A stretch of 64,000 bases of DNA from Pseudescherichia sp031998825 (GTDB lineage: Bacteria; Pseudomonadota; Gammaproteobacteria; Enterobacterales; Enterobacteriaceae). The DNA lies in NCBI RefSeq assembly GCF_031998825.1, contig NZ_DAMACX010000018.1:16632-80631 (forward strand). Direction: 5' to 3'. Shown one piece after another: positions 41,360 to 50,462 of the stretch (the stretch's first letter is position 1; each line of letters opens with the position of its first letter). The translations under genes were made by a program, and so were the position numbers. Under the pieces are notes generated by a model. The model ran no database searches. It was given only the letters and a program-made list of their open reading frames with translations, and was not told the DNA's origin.

Positions 41360-41393
41360 CACCTTGTGACTTTCAGGGTTACGAGGACGCTTC

Positions 41394-42977
41394 ATGCAAA
41401 GTAATGTCTCCACGCACGGCATGGCCGTTGCCCCCCACCATCTGGCAAGCCAGAGCGCGCTTGCCATATTACGCGAAGGCGGCAGCGCCATTGAGGCGAT
41501 GGTGGCCGCTGCCGCCTCCATTGCCGTGGTCTACCCCCATATGAACGGCCTCGGCGGCGATGGTTTCTGGCTTATCGTCCCGCCGGAGGGAGATCCTATT
41601 GCCATCGACGCCAGCGGCGCAGCGGGTTCGCTCGCCACCCCCGCGGCCTATCGCGATCTCACGCAGATCCCGCACCGTGGCCCTCGCGCGGCGCTGACCG
41701 TTGCCGGTACCGTCAGCGGCTGGGAGGAGGCGCTGAAGCTGTCCCAGTCGCTGACCGGCAAGGCGCTGCCGCTCGCGCGCCTGCTGGCGGACGCTATCGG
41801 CTATGCCGCAGACGGGATCCCGGTTACGCAATCTCAGGCCAACGCCACCGCCAGTAAGTTAGCGGAGCTGCGCCACCTGCCCGGCTTTGCGGAGACCTAT
41901 CTGGTCAACGGTGAGCCGCCGGTTGCCGGCAGCCGCTTCCACCAGCCCGCCCTCGCGTCTACCCTGCAACGGCTGGTTGAGGAGGGACTGGAGAGCTTTT
42001 ATCGCGGTCCGCTAGCGGAGCGAATGGCTGAGGGCATGGCAAAGTACGGACTCCCTGTTACCCTTGCCGATCTGCACCAGCATCGCGCCCGCCGTCCGCA
42101 GCCGCTCAGGCTTCAGCACCAGCACGGCGAGCTGTGGAACCTGGCTCCGCCCACCCAGGGGCTGGTGTCGCTGGCCATCCTCGGCATCACCGACCGGCTG
42201 AATATGGCCGAGGCCGATGAGGCCCAAACCGTGCACCGCATCGCCGAGGCCACCAAGCTGGCCTTTCGCCTGCGGGATGCGCACATCACCGATCCCCGCC
42301 ATCTCGATACCGACATCCAGAGCCTGCTCGATCCTGCGGCGCTACAGCCGCTGGCCGATCGGGTGGACGACAGCCGTGCCGCCCCCTGGGGGGCAGGTAA
42401 AGGCCCAGGCGACACCGTGTGGATGGGGACGATGGATAAGAGCGGGCTGGCGGTCTCCTTTATTCAAAGCCTTTACCATGAGTTCGGCAGCGGCGTAGTG
42501 CTTCCCGATACCGGGATAGTCTGGCAAAACCGTGGCGCTTCGTTCAGCCTCGATCCGGCACACCTGCTGGCGTTGGCGCCGGGCAAGCAGCCGTTTCATA
42601 CTCTCAACCCCGCCGCTGCACGCCTTAGCGATGGCCGGGTGATGGTTTACGGTTCGATGGGCGGCGACGGCCAGCCGCAGACCCAGGCGGCGATCTTCAC
42701 CCGCTACATTCTACAGGGCGTGCCGCTGCAGGAGAGCATCTCCCGGCCACGTTGGCTGCTGGGGCGCACCTGGGGGCAGACCTCGGATTCGCTGAAGCTT
42801 GAAGGACGCTTTTTACCCGAGAGCATTGCTCGCCTGCGCGCGCTGGGCCATGAGGTAGAAGTGCTGCCTGATTACAGCGAGGCGATGGGCCATGCCGGGG
42901 CAATCGTTCGCCATCCCAACGGCCTGTTTGAGGGCGCAGCCGATCCGCGCAGCAACGGCTCGGCCGCCGGTTTTTAA
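41394..42977 (+). CDS. hpxW: oxamate amidohydrolase HpxW (gamma-glutamyltransferase fold)
   Basis: HpxW hydrolyses oxamate to oxalate and ammonia, the last nitrogen release of the pathway. The 527-residue precursor is an Ntn hydrolase like gamma-glutamyltranspeptidase. The processing site and Thr nucleophile are expected at Thr341 in GPGDTVWMGTMD, followed by LYHEFGSGVVLPDTG. GGDGFWLIVPPEG near the N-terminus and MVYGSMGGDGQPQTQA late are family blocks. No signal peptide is present, so it stays cytoplasmic, unlike Ggt. hpxX follows ten bases later. Confidence 0.92.
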   Translation: MQSNVSTHGMAVAPHHLASQSALAILREGGSAIEAMVAAAASIAVVYPHMNGLGGDGFWLIVPPEGDPIAIDASGAAGSLATPAAYRDLTQIPHRGPRAALTVAGTVSGWEEALKLSQSLTGKALPLARLLADAIGYAADGIPVTQSQANATASKLAELRHLPGFAETYLVNGEPPVAGSRFHQPALASTLQRLVEEGLESFYRGPLAERMAEGMAKYGLPVTLADLHQHRARRPQPLRLQHQHGELWNLAPPTQGLVSLAILGITDRLNMAEADEAQTVHRIAEATKLAFRLRDAHITDPRHLDTDIQSLLDPAALQPLADRVDDSRAAPWGAGKGPGDTVWMGTMDKSGLAVSFIQSLYHEFGSGVVLPDTGIVWQNRGASFSLDPAHLLALAPGKQPFHTLNPAAARLSDGRVMVYGSMGGDGQPQTQAAIFTRYILQGVPLQESISRPRWLLGRTWGQTSDSLKLEGRFLPESIARLRALGHEVEVLPDYSEAMGHAGAIVRHPNGLFEGAADPRSNGSAAGF

Positions 42978-42987
42978 GGAGAAAATG

Positions 42988-43176
42988 ATGAGTAACGCAC
43001 AGTCCGACTGGGCCACTTACCTGGCGCAGATGACCCAGCTCCTCGACCTGGAGCTGGACGACGCCCGCCGTGCCGAGCTGGAGATGCAGTTCAGCCGCAT
43101 CGCCGCCATGGCCGAGCCGCTGATGGCCTTTCCCCTCGACGATCGACTGGAGATTGCAGGAGTCTACAAAGCATGA
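42988..43176 (+). CDS. hpxX: HpxX, small DUF4089-type subunit
   Basis: This 62-residue acidic helical protein resembles AtzG/DUF4089 proteins, which form a small subunit of AtzE-type amidohydrolases: DWATYLAQMTQLLDLELDD and AEPLMAFPLDDRLEIA. ATG 42988 is preferred to ATG 42985 because AAGGAG is then six bases away. The stop overlaps the start of hpxY by ATGA, matching an obligate partner of HpxY. Confidence 0.85.
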   Translation: MSNAQSDWATYLAQMTQLLDLELDDARRAELEMQFSRIAAMAEPLMAFPLDDRLEIAGVYKA

Positions 43177-44567
43177 CGCTTAACGAGATGAGTATTAACG
43201 ATATCCAGCAGGGGCTGGCCAGCGGGGCCATAAGCGCCGGGGAGATTGCCCGCCAGACGCTGGATGATATTGCCCGGGTGAATCCGCAGATCAACGCCTG
43301 GACGGCGGTGACCGAAACGCGGATGCTGGCGGAAGCGGAGCATATCGATACCCTGCGTCGGGACGGGCAGCCCCTGCCCCCGCTGGCGGGCGTTCCCTAC
43401 GCGGTGAAAAACCTCTTTGACGTAGCCGGGCACGCTACTCTCGCCGGGGCGCAGCTGTTCAGCGATCGCCCCGCTGCCGCACGCGACGGCTTTGCGGTGC
43501 GCCAGCTTAAGCGCGCCGGGGGGCTGCTCTCCGGGATGCTGAACATGGACGCCTACGCCTACGGCTTCACCACCGAGAACAGCCACTACGGCGCGACGCG
43601 CAATCCGCACGACCTGACGCGCATTGCGGGCGGCTCCTCCGGCGGATCGGCGGCATCGGTAGCCGCCGGACTGGTGCACTTCTCTCTCGGCAGCGATACC
43701 AACGGCTCGATCCGCGTCCCCGCCTCCCTGTGCGGCATCTTTGGGTTGAAGCCCACCTTTGGCCGTCTTTCCCGCGCGGGCACGCATCCCTTCGTTGCCA
43801 GCCTTGACCATATCGGCCCCTTTGCCCGTCGGGTTGATGATTTGGCGGCGGTGTACGATGCGCTACAGGGGCGGGACCCCGACGACGGTTTCCAGCGCAA
43901 CTACGCCAGCGAGCGGACAACGCTGCTGCTGGATCGCGGGCTGGCGGGGCTGCGCTGCGCGGTGCTCGGCGGCTACTTCACGACATGGTGCGATGACGAC
44001 GCCCGGGAGGCGCTAGGCCGTGCCGCACGCGCCCTTGACGCCCACGAGGAGCTGATTTTCCCGGAGGCAGAGCTGTCGCGCTCGGCGGCGTTTATTATCA
44101 GCGCCTCCGAGGGGGGAAATCACTATCTCCCCGCCCTGCGCCGCGAGCCGGCGCGCTTTGAGCCGCACTCCCGGGAGCGTCTGCTGGCCGGGGCGATGAT
44201 CCCCTCCGCCTGGTACGTGCAGGCCCAGCGCTTTCGCCGCCACGCCCAGCAGGCCTTCAGGGCGCTGTTCAATCATGCCGATGTGCTGATCGCCCCGGCA
44301 ACCCCACGCAGCGCGACGCCGATTGGCGATCAGACGATGATGATTAACGGCCAGCCGCTGCCTATCCGCGCCAGCATGGGGATGCTGACCCAGCCGATCT
44401 CGTTTTTAGGTTTGCCGGTGACCACGGTGCCGCTGCGCGGCCGCAGCGGGCTGCCGACAGGTTTACAGCTCATTGCCGCCCCGTTTAATGAACAGGCCTG
44501 CCTGCGCGCCGCGCGAGTGCTGGAACAACAGGGCATCGCCGATGCTTATCCTAAGGAGCTAGCATGA
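43173..44567 (+). CDS. hpxY: AtzE-type amidase-signature hydrolase HpxY
   Basis: The 464-residue enzyme has the amidase-signature triad: Lys in GVPYAVKNLFDVAG (about residue 78), the GGSSGGSAASVAAG loop with the two serines (about 153-158), and SDTNGSIRVPASLCGIFGLK. It is of the AtzE branch, which acts with an AtzG/DUF4089 partner, here HpxX. In the hpx pathway it is placed at oxalurate processing; the exact reaction of HpxXYZ is unproven to my knowledge. It overlaps hpxX and hpxZ by ATGA. Confidence 0.9.
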   Translation: MTLNEMSINDIQQGLASGAISAGEIARQTLDDIARVNPQINAWTAVTETRMLAEAEHIDTLRRDGQPLPPLAGVPYAVKNLFDVAGHATLAGAQLFSDRPAAARDGFAVRQLKRAGGLLSGMLNMDAYAYGFTTENSHYGATRNPHDLTRIAGGSSGGSAASVAAGLVHFSLGSDTNGSIRVPASLCGIFGLKPTFGRLSRAGTHPFVASLDHIGPFARRVDDLAAVYDALQGRDPDDGFQRNYASERTTLLLDRGLAGLRCAVLGGYFTTWCDDDAREALGRAARALDAHEELIFPEAELSRSAAFIISASEGGNHYLPALRREPARFEPHSRERLLAGAMIPSAWYVQAQRFRRHAQQAFRALFNHADVLIAPATPRSATPIGDQTMMINGQPLPIRASMGMLTQPISFLGLPVTTVPLRGRSGLPTGLQLIAAPFNEQACLRAARVLEQQGIADAYPKELA

Positions 44568-44950
44568 TACATCTGGATGATATAAACCGTCCTCTGGTGC
44601 TCGCCGAGGTTACCGCCGCCTTCTACCGGTACGAAGAGGCGCTGGTAAGCAATGACGTTGAGGTGCTGGACGAACTGTTCTGGCACGACGCCCGCACCGT
44701 GCGGCTGGGCGCCGGGGAGAACCTCTACGGCATTGAGGCCATCCGCGACTTCCGCGCCACCCGTCCCGCTACAGGATTACAGCGCGAGCTGCGTAACACG
44801 GTCATTACCACCTTTGGTGAGGACTACGCGGTATGTAGTACCGAGTTCACCCGCGCAGGCGGCGATCGTATTGGCCGCCAGCAGCAGACCTGGGTGCGCT
44901 TCCCCTACGGCTGGCGCATCGTTGCCGCGCAGGTGAGCGTGATGAGCTAA
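44564..44950 (+). CDS. hpxZ: HpxZ, AtzH-like (DUF3225) protein
   Basis: The 128-residue protein belongs to the SnoaL-like/DUF3225 family: ALVSNDVEVLDELFWHDART at the start of the cone fold and QQTWVRFPYGWRIVAAQVS at its end. AtzH-like proteins accompany AtzE amidases in triazine and ureide pathways. It is the last gene of hpxWXYZ; a REP-like palindrome follows and separates it from hpxB on the other strand. Confidence 0.88.
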   Translation: MIHLDDINRPLVLAEVTAAFYRYEEALVSNDVEVLDELFWHDARTVRLGAGENLYGIEAIRDFRATRPATGLQRELRNTVITTFGEDYAVCSTEFTRAGGDRIGRQQQTWVRFPYGWRIVAAQVSVMS

Positions 44951-44957
44951 CCGTAAC

Positions 44958-44987
44958 GCCGGGCGGCACTACGTTTGCCCGGCCTAC
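44958..44987. repeat. REP-like palindrome between hpxZ and hpxB
   Basis: GCCGGGC and GCCCGGC flank a loop, followed by CTAC, the usual form of an enterobacterial REP unit between convergent genes. It likely stabilises or terminates both transcripts. Confidence 0.7.
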
Positions 44988-44989
44988 TA

Positions 44990-45922
44990 CTATTTCTGAA
45001 ACGGGTGTTTCTCCCGCCAATGATCGGCAATCTGCTGGCGGGTGCAGACCCAGACGCGGTCGTGCTGCTGGATATAATCGAGGAAGCGCTGCAGGGCACG
45101 GAAGCGTCCCGGACGGCCCAGCAGACGGCAGTGCATGCCGATGGACATCATCTTCGGCGCACTCTCTCCCTCCTCGTACAGCACGTCAAAACTGTCCTTT
45201 AGATAGGTATAAAACTGCTCGGCGGTGTTAAACCCCTGAGCGGTGGCAAAGCGCATATCGTTGGCATCGAGGGTATAGGGAACAATCAGGTGCGGCCGGT
45301 GTGAGCCGTCGCTGCACGGCACTTCGGTCCAGAAAGGCAGGTCGTCGCCGTAGTAGTCGCTGTCGTAGTCAAAGCCGCCATGCTCGGCCACCAGCTGGCG
45401 AGTGTTGGGGCTGTCACGTCCGGTATACCAGCCGGTAGGTGCTTTACCGAACAGATCGGTCAACACCTGCACCGCGTTGTGCAGATGCTGGCGCTCCTGG
45501 TTAATATCCATACTCTGATAGTGGATCCAGCGCCAACCGTGGCTTACGACGTCATAGTCCGCCGCCTTGATCGCCGCGACAATGTCCGGCTGACGGGCCA
45601 GCGCCATCGCCACGCCAAAGACGGTGAGCGGCAGGCCCCGCCTGCGGAACTCGTTATGGATGCGCCAGAACCCGGCGCGACTGCCGTACTCATAGAGCGA
45701 GTCCATCGACATATGCCGATCCGGATAGCTGGCGGCCCCGATAATATCAGAGAGAAACTGCTCGGATCCGGCATCGCCGTGCAGAACGTGATTCTCTGCC
45801 CCCTCCTCGTAGTTCAGCACGAACTGGACGGCAATCCGCGCCCGCTGCGGCCACTGCGCATGGGGTGGATTGCCAGCGTAGCCACGCAGGTCGCGGGGGT
45901 AGTCATCGTCTAAAAAGGTCAT
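44990..45922 (-). CDS. hpxB: allantoinase HpxB (PuuE type)
   Basis: HpxB opens (S)-allantoin to allantoate. The 310-residue enzyme is of the polysaccharide-deacetylase (NodB) fold PuuE type, not the metal-dependent AllB amidohydrolase. It shows RIAVQFVLNYEEGAENHVL (about 30-48), DVVSHGWRWIHYQSM, GWYTGRDSPNTRQLV and SIGMHCRLLGRPGR. It lies 14 bases after hpxA in the hpxSAB operon and is convergent with hpxZ. Confidence 0.93.
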   Translation of the reverse strand: MTFLDDDYPRDLRGYAGNPPHAQWPQRARIAVQFVLNYEEGAENHVLHGDAGSEQFLSDIIGAASYPDRHMSMDSLYEYGSRAGFWRIHNEFRRRGLPLTVFGVAMALARQPDIVAAIKAADYDVVSHGWRWIHYQSMDINQERQHLHNAVQVLTDLFGKAPTGWYTGRDSPNTRQLVAEHGGFDYDSDYYGDDLPFWTEVPCSDGSHRPHLIVPYTLDANDMRFATAQGFNTAEQFYTYLKDSFDVLYEEGESAPKMMSIGMHCRLLGRPGRFRALQRFLDYIQQHDRVWVCTRQQIADHWREKHPFQK

Positions 45923-45936
45923 TGCGGATCCCTCAG

Positions 45937-46680
45937 TTAAAATGGGTTCAGTGCCTGAAATTTGCCGCTCAGGGCCTTGGCTTCCGGGAAGGCGAGATCG
46001 CCCTGCTTGCTGGTGGAGAGGCCCAGCGCCACCAGCGACTCCACCATCTTCACCGCCGCGCTGACGCCGTCGATCACCGGTACGCGCAGCTCGCGGGTCA
46101 GCTCCTGGGCCAGCGTCGCCATCCCGCCACAGCCCAGCACAATCGCGCCGCAGCCATCCTCTTTCAGCGCCCGGATGCAGCCCTCGCGTACCCGCTCCTG
46201 CGCCCGCCCGCTGCCGTCTTCCAGCGCCAGCACCGGCAGATCGATGGCGTGCAGTGCGGCGCAGTGGTCGTAGAAACCATACTGGTGCAGCAGATGCCGG
46301 GCGATGATCAATGTGCGCGGCAGCGTGGTGACAATAGAGAAGCGGGTGGCGACCAGGGTCGCCATATGCATCGCCGCCTCGGCAATGCCAATCACCGGCC
46401 CCTGAGCCAGCTCGCGGGCCGCCAGCAGACCCGGATCGCCAAAGCAGGCGATCACATGTCCATCTACCCCCTGCTGGCGACCGGCTTTGATCTGCTCCAG
46501 CACGCCAACGGTGGCGATGGCCTCATCAAAATGGCCTTCGATGGAGGGCACCCCCTCGCTGGGACAGACCGCCACGATCTCCGTCCCCGGCGCGGCTACT
46601 GCCCTGGCGGCAGCGCCAATGGTCTCGGTCATTGCCTGGCTGGTGTTGGGGTTAATAACCTGAATACGCATAGCCGACAT
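45937..46680 (-). CDS. hpxA: allantoin racemase HpxA
   Basis: HpxA interconverts (R)- and (S)-allantoin so that all of it can be hydrolysed. The 247-residue protein is an Asp/Glu/hydantoin racemase with two catalytic cysteines: CFGDPGLLAARE (first half, about residue 83) and LGCGGMATLAQ (second half). The N-terminus MRIQVINPNTSQAMT is typical of hydantoin racemases. ATG 46680 overlaps the hpxS stop (TAATG) with AAGGAG upstream. Confidence 0.93.
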   Translation of the reverse strand: MSAMRIQVINPNTSQAMTETIGAAARAVAAPGTEIVAVCPSEGVPSIEGHFDEAIATVGVLEQIKAGRQQGVDGHVIACFGDPGLLAARELAQGPVIGIAEAAMHMATLVATRFSIVTTLPRTLIIARHLLHQYGFYDHCAALHAIDLPVLALEDGSGRAQERVREGCIRALKEDGCGAIVLGCGGMATLAQELTRELRVPVIDGVSAAVKMVESLVALGLSTSKQGDLAFPEAKALSGKFQALNPF

Positions 46681-47396
46681 TACTGCTCCTTAAACTGGGC
46701 AAATAGCCGGGCAAAATCCGGCAGGGTGACGCCAGCACGCTCAAAGCGCAGGCTGGCGACAATATGTTCAAAGTGGTGCGTCAGAGCGGCACTTAACGGC
46801 GCAAGCGCCCTCTTCCGCAGCAGCTCCACTAGCCGCTCATGATCGTCACAGCGGCAGCCCTGGCGCCACGGCGCGCCCCAGGCGGCAATCACTAAGGAAG
46901 AGCGCTGGCTGAGGCGGGTCACCGTTTCGGTCAGCACCTGATTACCGGAGATCGCCTGCAGCTGAATATGAAACTCGGCGGAGTAACGGATCGCCGCCGG
47001 GCCGTCCCAGGTCTCATGCGCCTGCTGCTCCAGCTGAATAATGGCCTCCAGCGCCGCGAGATGCGGCGGCTGGCAGCGGGCCAGCACGTCGGGTAGATTG
47101 GCGACCTCCAGCAGGGCGCGGGTACGAAAAATATCCTGCGCCTCCTCTACCGTTGGGCTGGCAACCTGTGCACCACGTTTGGGCGTCAGGGTGACCATTT
47201 GCACAGCGGCGAGTCGTTGCAGCACTTTGCGGATGCCGGTTCGGCTCACGCCAAACACCTCTGCCAGCGCCTCCTCTGGCAGTTTGCTTCCTGGCGGCAG
47301 CTGATGTTCGACGATGGCGGTCATCAGCGCCTGATAGATCAATTCGTCCCGCTCCTGCTGGGCTGACGCGGCCTGCAGCCCGTTTTCGTTATGCAT
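46680..47396 (-). CDS. hpxS: GntR-family regulator HpxS
   Basis: The 238-residue regulator has an N-terminal GntR winged helix (about 15-80: LPPGSKLPEEALAEVFGVSR) and a C-terminal FCD domain (about 90-225) with the metal- and ligand-binding histidines seen in HIQLQAISGN and LTHHFEHIV. ATG 47396 follows GGAG. Two copies of a TCGTATACA repeat lie upstream, between hpxS and hpxC, matching the TNGT-N2-ACNA type of operator. It most likely controls hpxSAB and hpxC in response to a ureide. Confidence 0.9.
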   Translation of the reverse strand: MHNENGLQAASAQQERDELIYQALMTAIVEHQLPPGSKLPEEALAEVFGVSRTGIRKVLQRLAAVQMVTLTPKRGAQVASPTVEEAQDIFRTRALLEVANLPDVLARCQPPHLAALEAIIQLEQQAHETWDGPAAIRYSAEFHIQLQAISGNQVLTETVTRLSQRSSLVIAAWGAPWRQGCRCDDHERLVELLRKRALAPLSAALTHHFEHIVASLRFERAGVTLPDFARLFAQFKEQ

Positions 47397-47429
47397 TACT
47401 TCACTCCGGATTAACCTTTTGATAGCGAA

Positions 47430-47469
47430 TCGTATACATAAAAATAAAGTCTCGTATACAAAAATAAAC
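47430..47469. promoter_or_regulatory. tandem direct repeats, likely HpxS operators
   Basis: TCGTATACATAAAAATAAA (47430-47448) and TCGTATACAAAAATAAA (47452-47468) start 22 bases apart, about two helical turns. Each contains a GTATAC palindrome as in FadR-family operators. They sit just upstream of the hpxC promoter. Confidence 0.7.
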
Positions 47470-47473
47470 ATTC

Positions 47474-47489
47474 TGGCCTAAATCCTGCA
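47474..47489 (+). promoter_or_regulatory. possible sigma54 promoter of hpxC
   Basis: TGGCCTAAATCCTGCA keeps GG-N10-GC and seven of the ten consensus bases, weaker than those of hpxF and guaD. Transcription would start near 47500. Confidence 0.5.
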
Positions 47490-47540
47490 ACACCCTCCGC
47501 AGTCCATCTCAAAACGCTTTTATTCACAGGAGCAGGTTTC

Positions 47541-49037
47541 ATGCCAAATAGACAAAACGTGCAATCGATTAAGGCCGCTGACTCCACCGCAGGCTACAGC
47601 CCACGGCTTTGCAACGAGGATCTGGCCCCGACGCGGGACCAGAACTGGAGCTGGTACAACATCTTCTCTTTCTGGATGTCGGACGTGCATAGCATGGGAG
47701 GCTATGTGGTGGCGGCGAGCTTCTTTACTCTGGGGCTGGCGAGCTGGCAGGTTCTGCTCTGTCTGTTAGTAGGGATCTGCATTGTGCAGCTGTGCGCCAA
47801 CCTGGTGGCGAAGCCCAGCCAGATGGCGGGCGTGCCCTATGCGGTGATCTGCCGCCAGGCGTTCGGCGTCTTTGGAGCAAATATTCCGGCTGTGATCCGC
47901 GGCCTGATCGCCTTTGCCTGGTACGGTATTCAGACCTATCTGGCCGCTAACGCGCTGATGCTGGTGGCGCTGAAGTTCTGGCCGTCGCTCTCTGCCCTTA
48001 CCACAGGCTCGTTCCTCGGGTTGTCGCATCTTGGTTGGATCAGCTTTGCTATTATGTGGGTGTTACAGGCGATGGTCTTCTGGCACGGCATGAGCGCCAT
48101 CAAGCGCTTCATTGATATCGCCGGGCCGGCAGTTTATGTCGTCATGCTGGCGCTGGCGGGCTGGATTGTATACAAGACCGGCTTCGATGGGATCTCCTTT
48201 ACCCTCGCCAGTAAATCCCTGACCGCCGGAGAGCAGACCTGGCAGATGATCACCGCCACCGCGCTGGTGGTCTCCTACTTCTCCGGGCCGCTGCTCAACT
48301 TCGGCGACTTCTCGCGCTACGGCAAGAGCATGGGTGAGATCCGCCGCGGTAATCGCTGGGGCCTGCCGTTTAACTTCCTGCTCTTCTCGGTGGTGACGGT
48401 GGTGATCGTCTCCGGAACCCAGTCGCTGTTTGGCCGCATGATCACCGACCCGATTGAGACCGTCAGCCGCGTCGGCAACGATCTGGCGGTCGCCATTGGC
48501 CTGCTGACCATGATCACTGCCACTATCGGGATCAACATTGTGGCTAACTTTGTTTCTCCGGCCTTTGACTTCTCTAACTGCTCGCCGCAAAAAATCAGCT
48601 TCCGCACCGGGGGGATGATTGCCGCCGTCGGCTCGATCTTACTCACCCCGTGGAATCTGTTTAACTCGCCGGAGCTGATCCACTACACCCTGGACGTGCT
48701 GGGTGCCTTTATTGGCCCGCTGTTTGGCATTCTGATCGCTGACTTCTACCTCATCAAGCGCGGGCAGGTCTCGGTTGACGATCTCTTTGACGCTACGCCG
48801 AAGGGCAAATACTGGTACCGCAACGGCTTTAACCCTAAAGCCATCGCCGCGCTGGTGCCGTCGGTAGCGATCGGTTTGGTGATCAGCTTTATCCCGGCGC
48901 TGCATGAGGTCGCCAACTTTAGCTGGTTTATCGGCGTCTTCCTGGGTGCGGTGGCCTACCGCTGGCTGGCCCGCGACGAAGTTGCCGTGGCATCCACAGC
49001 AGGTTTCAATGCAGGCGTTATGGCCCAGAAAGAGTAA
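47541..49037 (+). CDS. hpxC: allantoin permease HpxC (NCS1 family)
   Basis: The 498-residue inner-membrane protein is an NCS1 nucleobase/allantoin symporter with about 12 helices. Family marks are the N-terminal NEDLAPTRDQNWSWYNIFSF, MAGVPYAVICRQAFGVFGAN in the second helix region, and FGDFSRYGKSMGEIRRGN. The gene is divergent from hpxS and is followed by a terminator hairpin and guaD. Import of allantoin or a related ureide is likely from its position. Confidence 0.93.
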   Translation: MPNRQNVQSIKAADSTAGYSPRLCNEDLAPTRDQNWSWYNIFSFWMSDVHSMGGYVVAASFFTLGLASWQVLLCLLVGICIVQLCANLVAKPSQMAGVPYAVICRQAFGVFGANIPAVIRGLIAFAWYGIQTYLAANALMLVALKFWPSLSALTTGSFLGLSHLGWISFAIMWVLQAMVFWHGMSAIKRFIDIAGPAVYVVMLALAGWIVYKTGFDGISFTLASKSLTAGEQTWQMITATALVVSYFSGPLLNFGDFSRYGKSMGEIRRGNRWGLPFNFLLFSVVTVVIVSGTQSLFGRMITDPIETVSRVGNDLAVAIGLLTMITATIGINIVANFVSPAFDFSNCSPQKISFRTGGMIAAVGSILLTPWNLFNSPELIHYTLDVLGAFIGPLFGILIADFYLIKRGQVSVDDLFDATPKGKYWYRNGFNPKAIAALVPSVAIGLVISFIPALHEVANFSWFIGVFLGAVAYRWLARDEVAVASTAGFNAGVMAQKE

Positions 49038-49047
49038 CCTTCCAGCT

Positions 49048-49070
49048 GGCTGCGGCGTCCTGCCGCAGCC
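49048..49070 (+). terminator. hairpin after hpxC
   Basis: GGCTGCGGC and GCCGCAGCC form a 9-bp stem with a 5-base loop ten bases after the hpxC stop. The tail is CTCTCC, not T-rich. Confidence 0.55.
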
Positions 49071-49080
49071 CTCTCCACCC

Positions 49081-49096
49081 TGGCACTGATTTTGCT
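49081..49096 (+). promoter_or_regulatory. sigma54 promoter of guaD
   Basis: TGGCACTGATTTTGCT is a perfect TGGCAC-N5-TTGCT sequence. The predicted start near 49107 gives a 30-base leader to ATG 49137. Confidence 0.85.
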
Positions 49097-49136
49097 CATA
49101 CATTACATCCACAATAAAAAAGAGAAGGCAGAGCTT

Positions 49137-50462
49137 ATGATTGCTTACGATACGGCGATTCGCGGCGCGTTTTTTGATATTGCCCAGGTAGCGGACAGCG
49201 CCGACGATATTGCCCGCCATGCGCGCTATCTTCCAGACGGAGTGCTGTTTATTGCCGGGGGGCAAATTCAGGCGCTGCTGCCGTGGCAGGAGGGCGAACA
49301 GTATCTCGATCCGCATCAAGGCTACACCGACCAGAGCGGCAAGCTGCTGCTGCCCGGCTTTATCGATGCCCACGTGCACTACCCCCAGACCGAGATGATC
49401 GGCGCCTTCGGCGAGCAGCTGCTGGAGTGGCTGACGACCTACACCTTTCCGGTCGAGAGCCAGTTCTCCGACGAGGCTTATGCCAAAGAGATAGCGGAAT
49501 TTTTTCTCGGACAGCTGCTAAGCCACGGCACCACGACCGCGCTGGTGTTTTGTACTCTGCACCCCGAATCGGTCAACGCCCTGTTTAGCGAGGCGCTGCG
49601 CCTCAACATGCGGCTTATCGCCGGCAAGGTGATGATGGATCGCCATACGCCTGACTACCTGACCGAAACCGCTGGGGAGAGCTATCAGCAGACCCGGGAG
49701 CTGATCCAGCGCTGGCACCAGCAGGGCCGCCTTGGCTACGCCATCACGCCGCGCTTTGCCCCCACCTCAACGCCGGAACTGCTGTCGGCGGTGCGCCAGC
49801 TGCGTCAGGAGTTTCCGGACACCTGGCTCCAGACCCACCTGAGTGAAAACCCAAACGAGGTGGCGTGGGTGAAGGATCTCTGGCCGGAGCACGAGCGCTA
49901 TCTGGACGTCTATCATCACTACGGGCTGACCGGCGAGCGCAGCCTCTTTGCTCACGGTATTCATCTGGAGGATCGGGAGTGGCAGTGCCTGCATGAGACC
50001 GGTTCAGCGGTGGCCTTCTGTCCCACCTCCAATCTGTTCCTCGGTAGCGGCCTGTTCCGCCTGCCCGCCTGCTGGCAAAACCGGGTGCGGATGGGTATCG
50101 GGACCGACGTCGGCGCGGGCACGACCTTCAGTATGCTGCGCACGCTAGGAGAAGCTTATAAGGTGGGCCAGCTGCAGAGCTATCGTCTGCGCGCCAGCGA
50201 AGCCTTTTATCACGCTACCCTTGGCGGGGCGCACGCCCTGCGCCTGGATGAGAAGATAGGCAACTTCCAGCCGGGCAAGGAGGCTGACTTTGTGGTGATT
50301 GACCCGGCGGTGACGCCGTTACAGCGGCTGCGAGTGAGCCGCTGCAAGGATATCTACGAGCAGCTGTTTGTGCTGATGACGCTGGGGGACGAGCGCAATA
50401 TTCGCGAGACCTGGGTCAATGGGGAGCGAGTATGGCAGGCCTCAGCTTCCCCGGTAGGTTGA
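49137..50462 (+). CDS. guaD: guanine deaminase GuaD
   Basis: GuaD converts guanine to xanthine and ammonia, feeding the hpx route. The 441-residue amidohydrolase shows the zinc motif PGFIDAHVHYPQTEM (about 76-90), HGTTTALVFCTLH, QTHLSENPNEVAW, the conserved HGIHLEDREW, and GIGTDVGAGTTFSML with the last Asp ligand. ATG 49137 is chosen because the longer frame runs into the promoter. Its end overlaps the convergent hpxT stop by 21 bases. Confidence 0.95.
   Translation: MIAYDTAIRGAFFDIAQVADSADDIARHARYLPDGVLFIAGGQIQALLPWQEGEQYLDPHQGYTDQSGKLLLPGFIDAHVHYPQTEMIGAFGEQLLEWLTTYTFPVESQFSDEAYAKEIAEFFLGQLLSHGTTTALVFCTLHPESVNALFSEALRLNMRLIAGKVMMDRHTPDYLTETAGESYQQTRELIQRWHQQGRLGYAITPRFAPTSTPELLSAVRQLRQEFPDTWLQTHLSENPNEVAWVKDLWPEHERYLDVYHHYGLTGERSLFAHGIHLEDREWQCLHETGSAVAFCPTSNLFLGSGLFRLPACWQNRVRMGIGTDVGAGTTFSMLRTLGEAYKVGQLQSYRLRASEAFYHATLGGAHALRLDEKIGNFQPGKEADFVVIDPAVTPLQRLRVSRCKDIYEQLFVLMTLGDERNIRETWVNGERVWQASASPVG

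Noticed and set aside
48166..48175. TTGTATACAA palindrome inside hpxC, similar to the HpxS repeats
   Set aside because: It lies deep in coding sequence as part of the codons for an IVYK stretch, with no second copy or promoter near.
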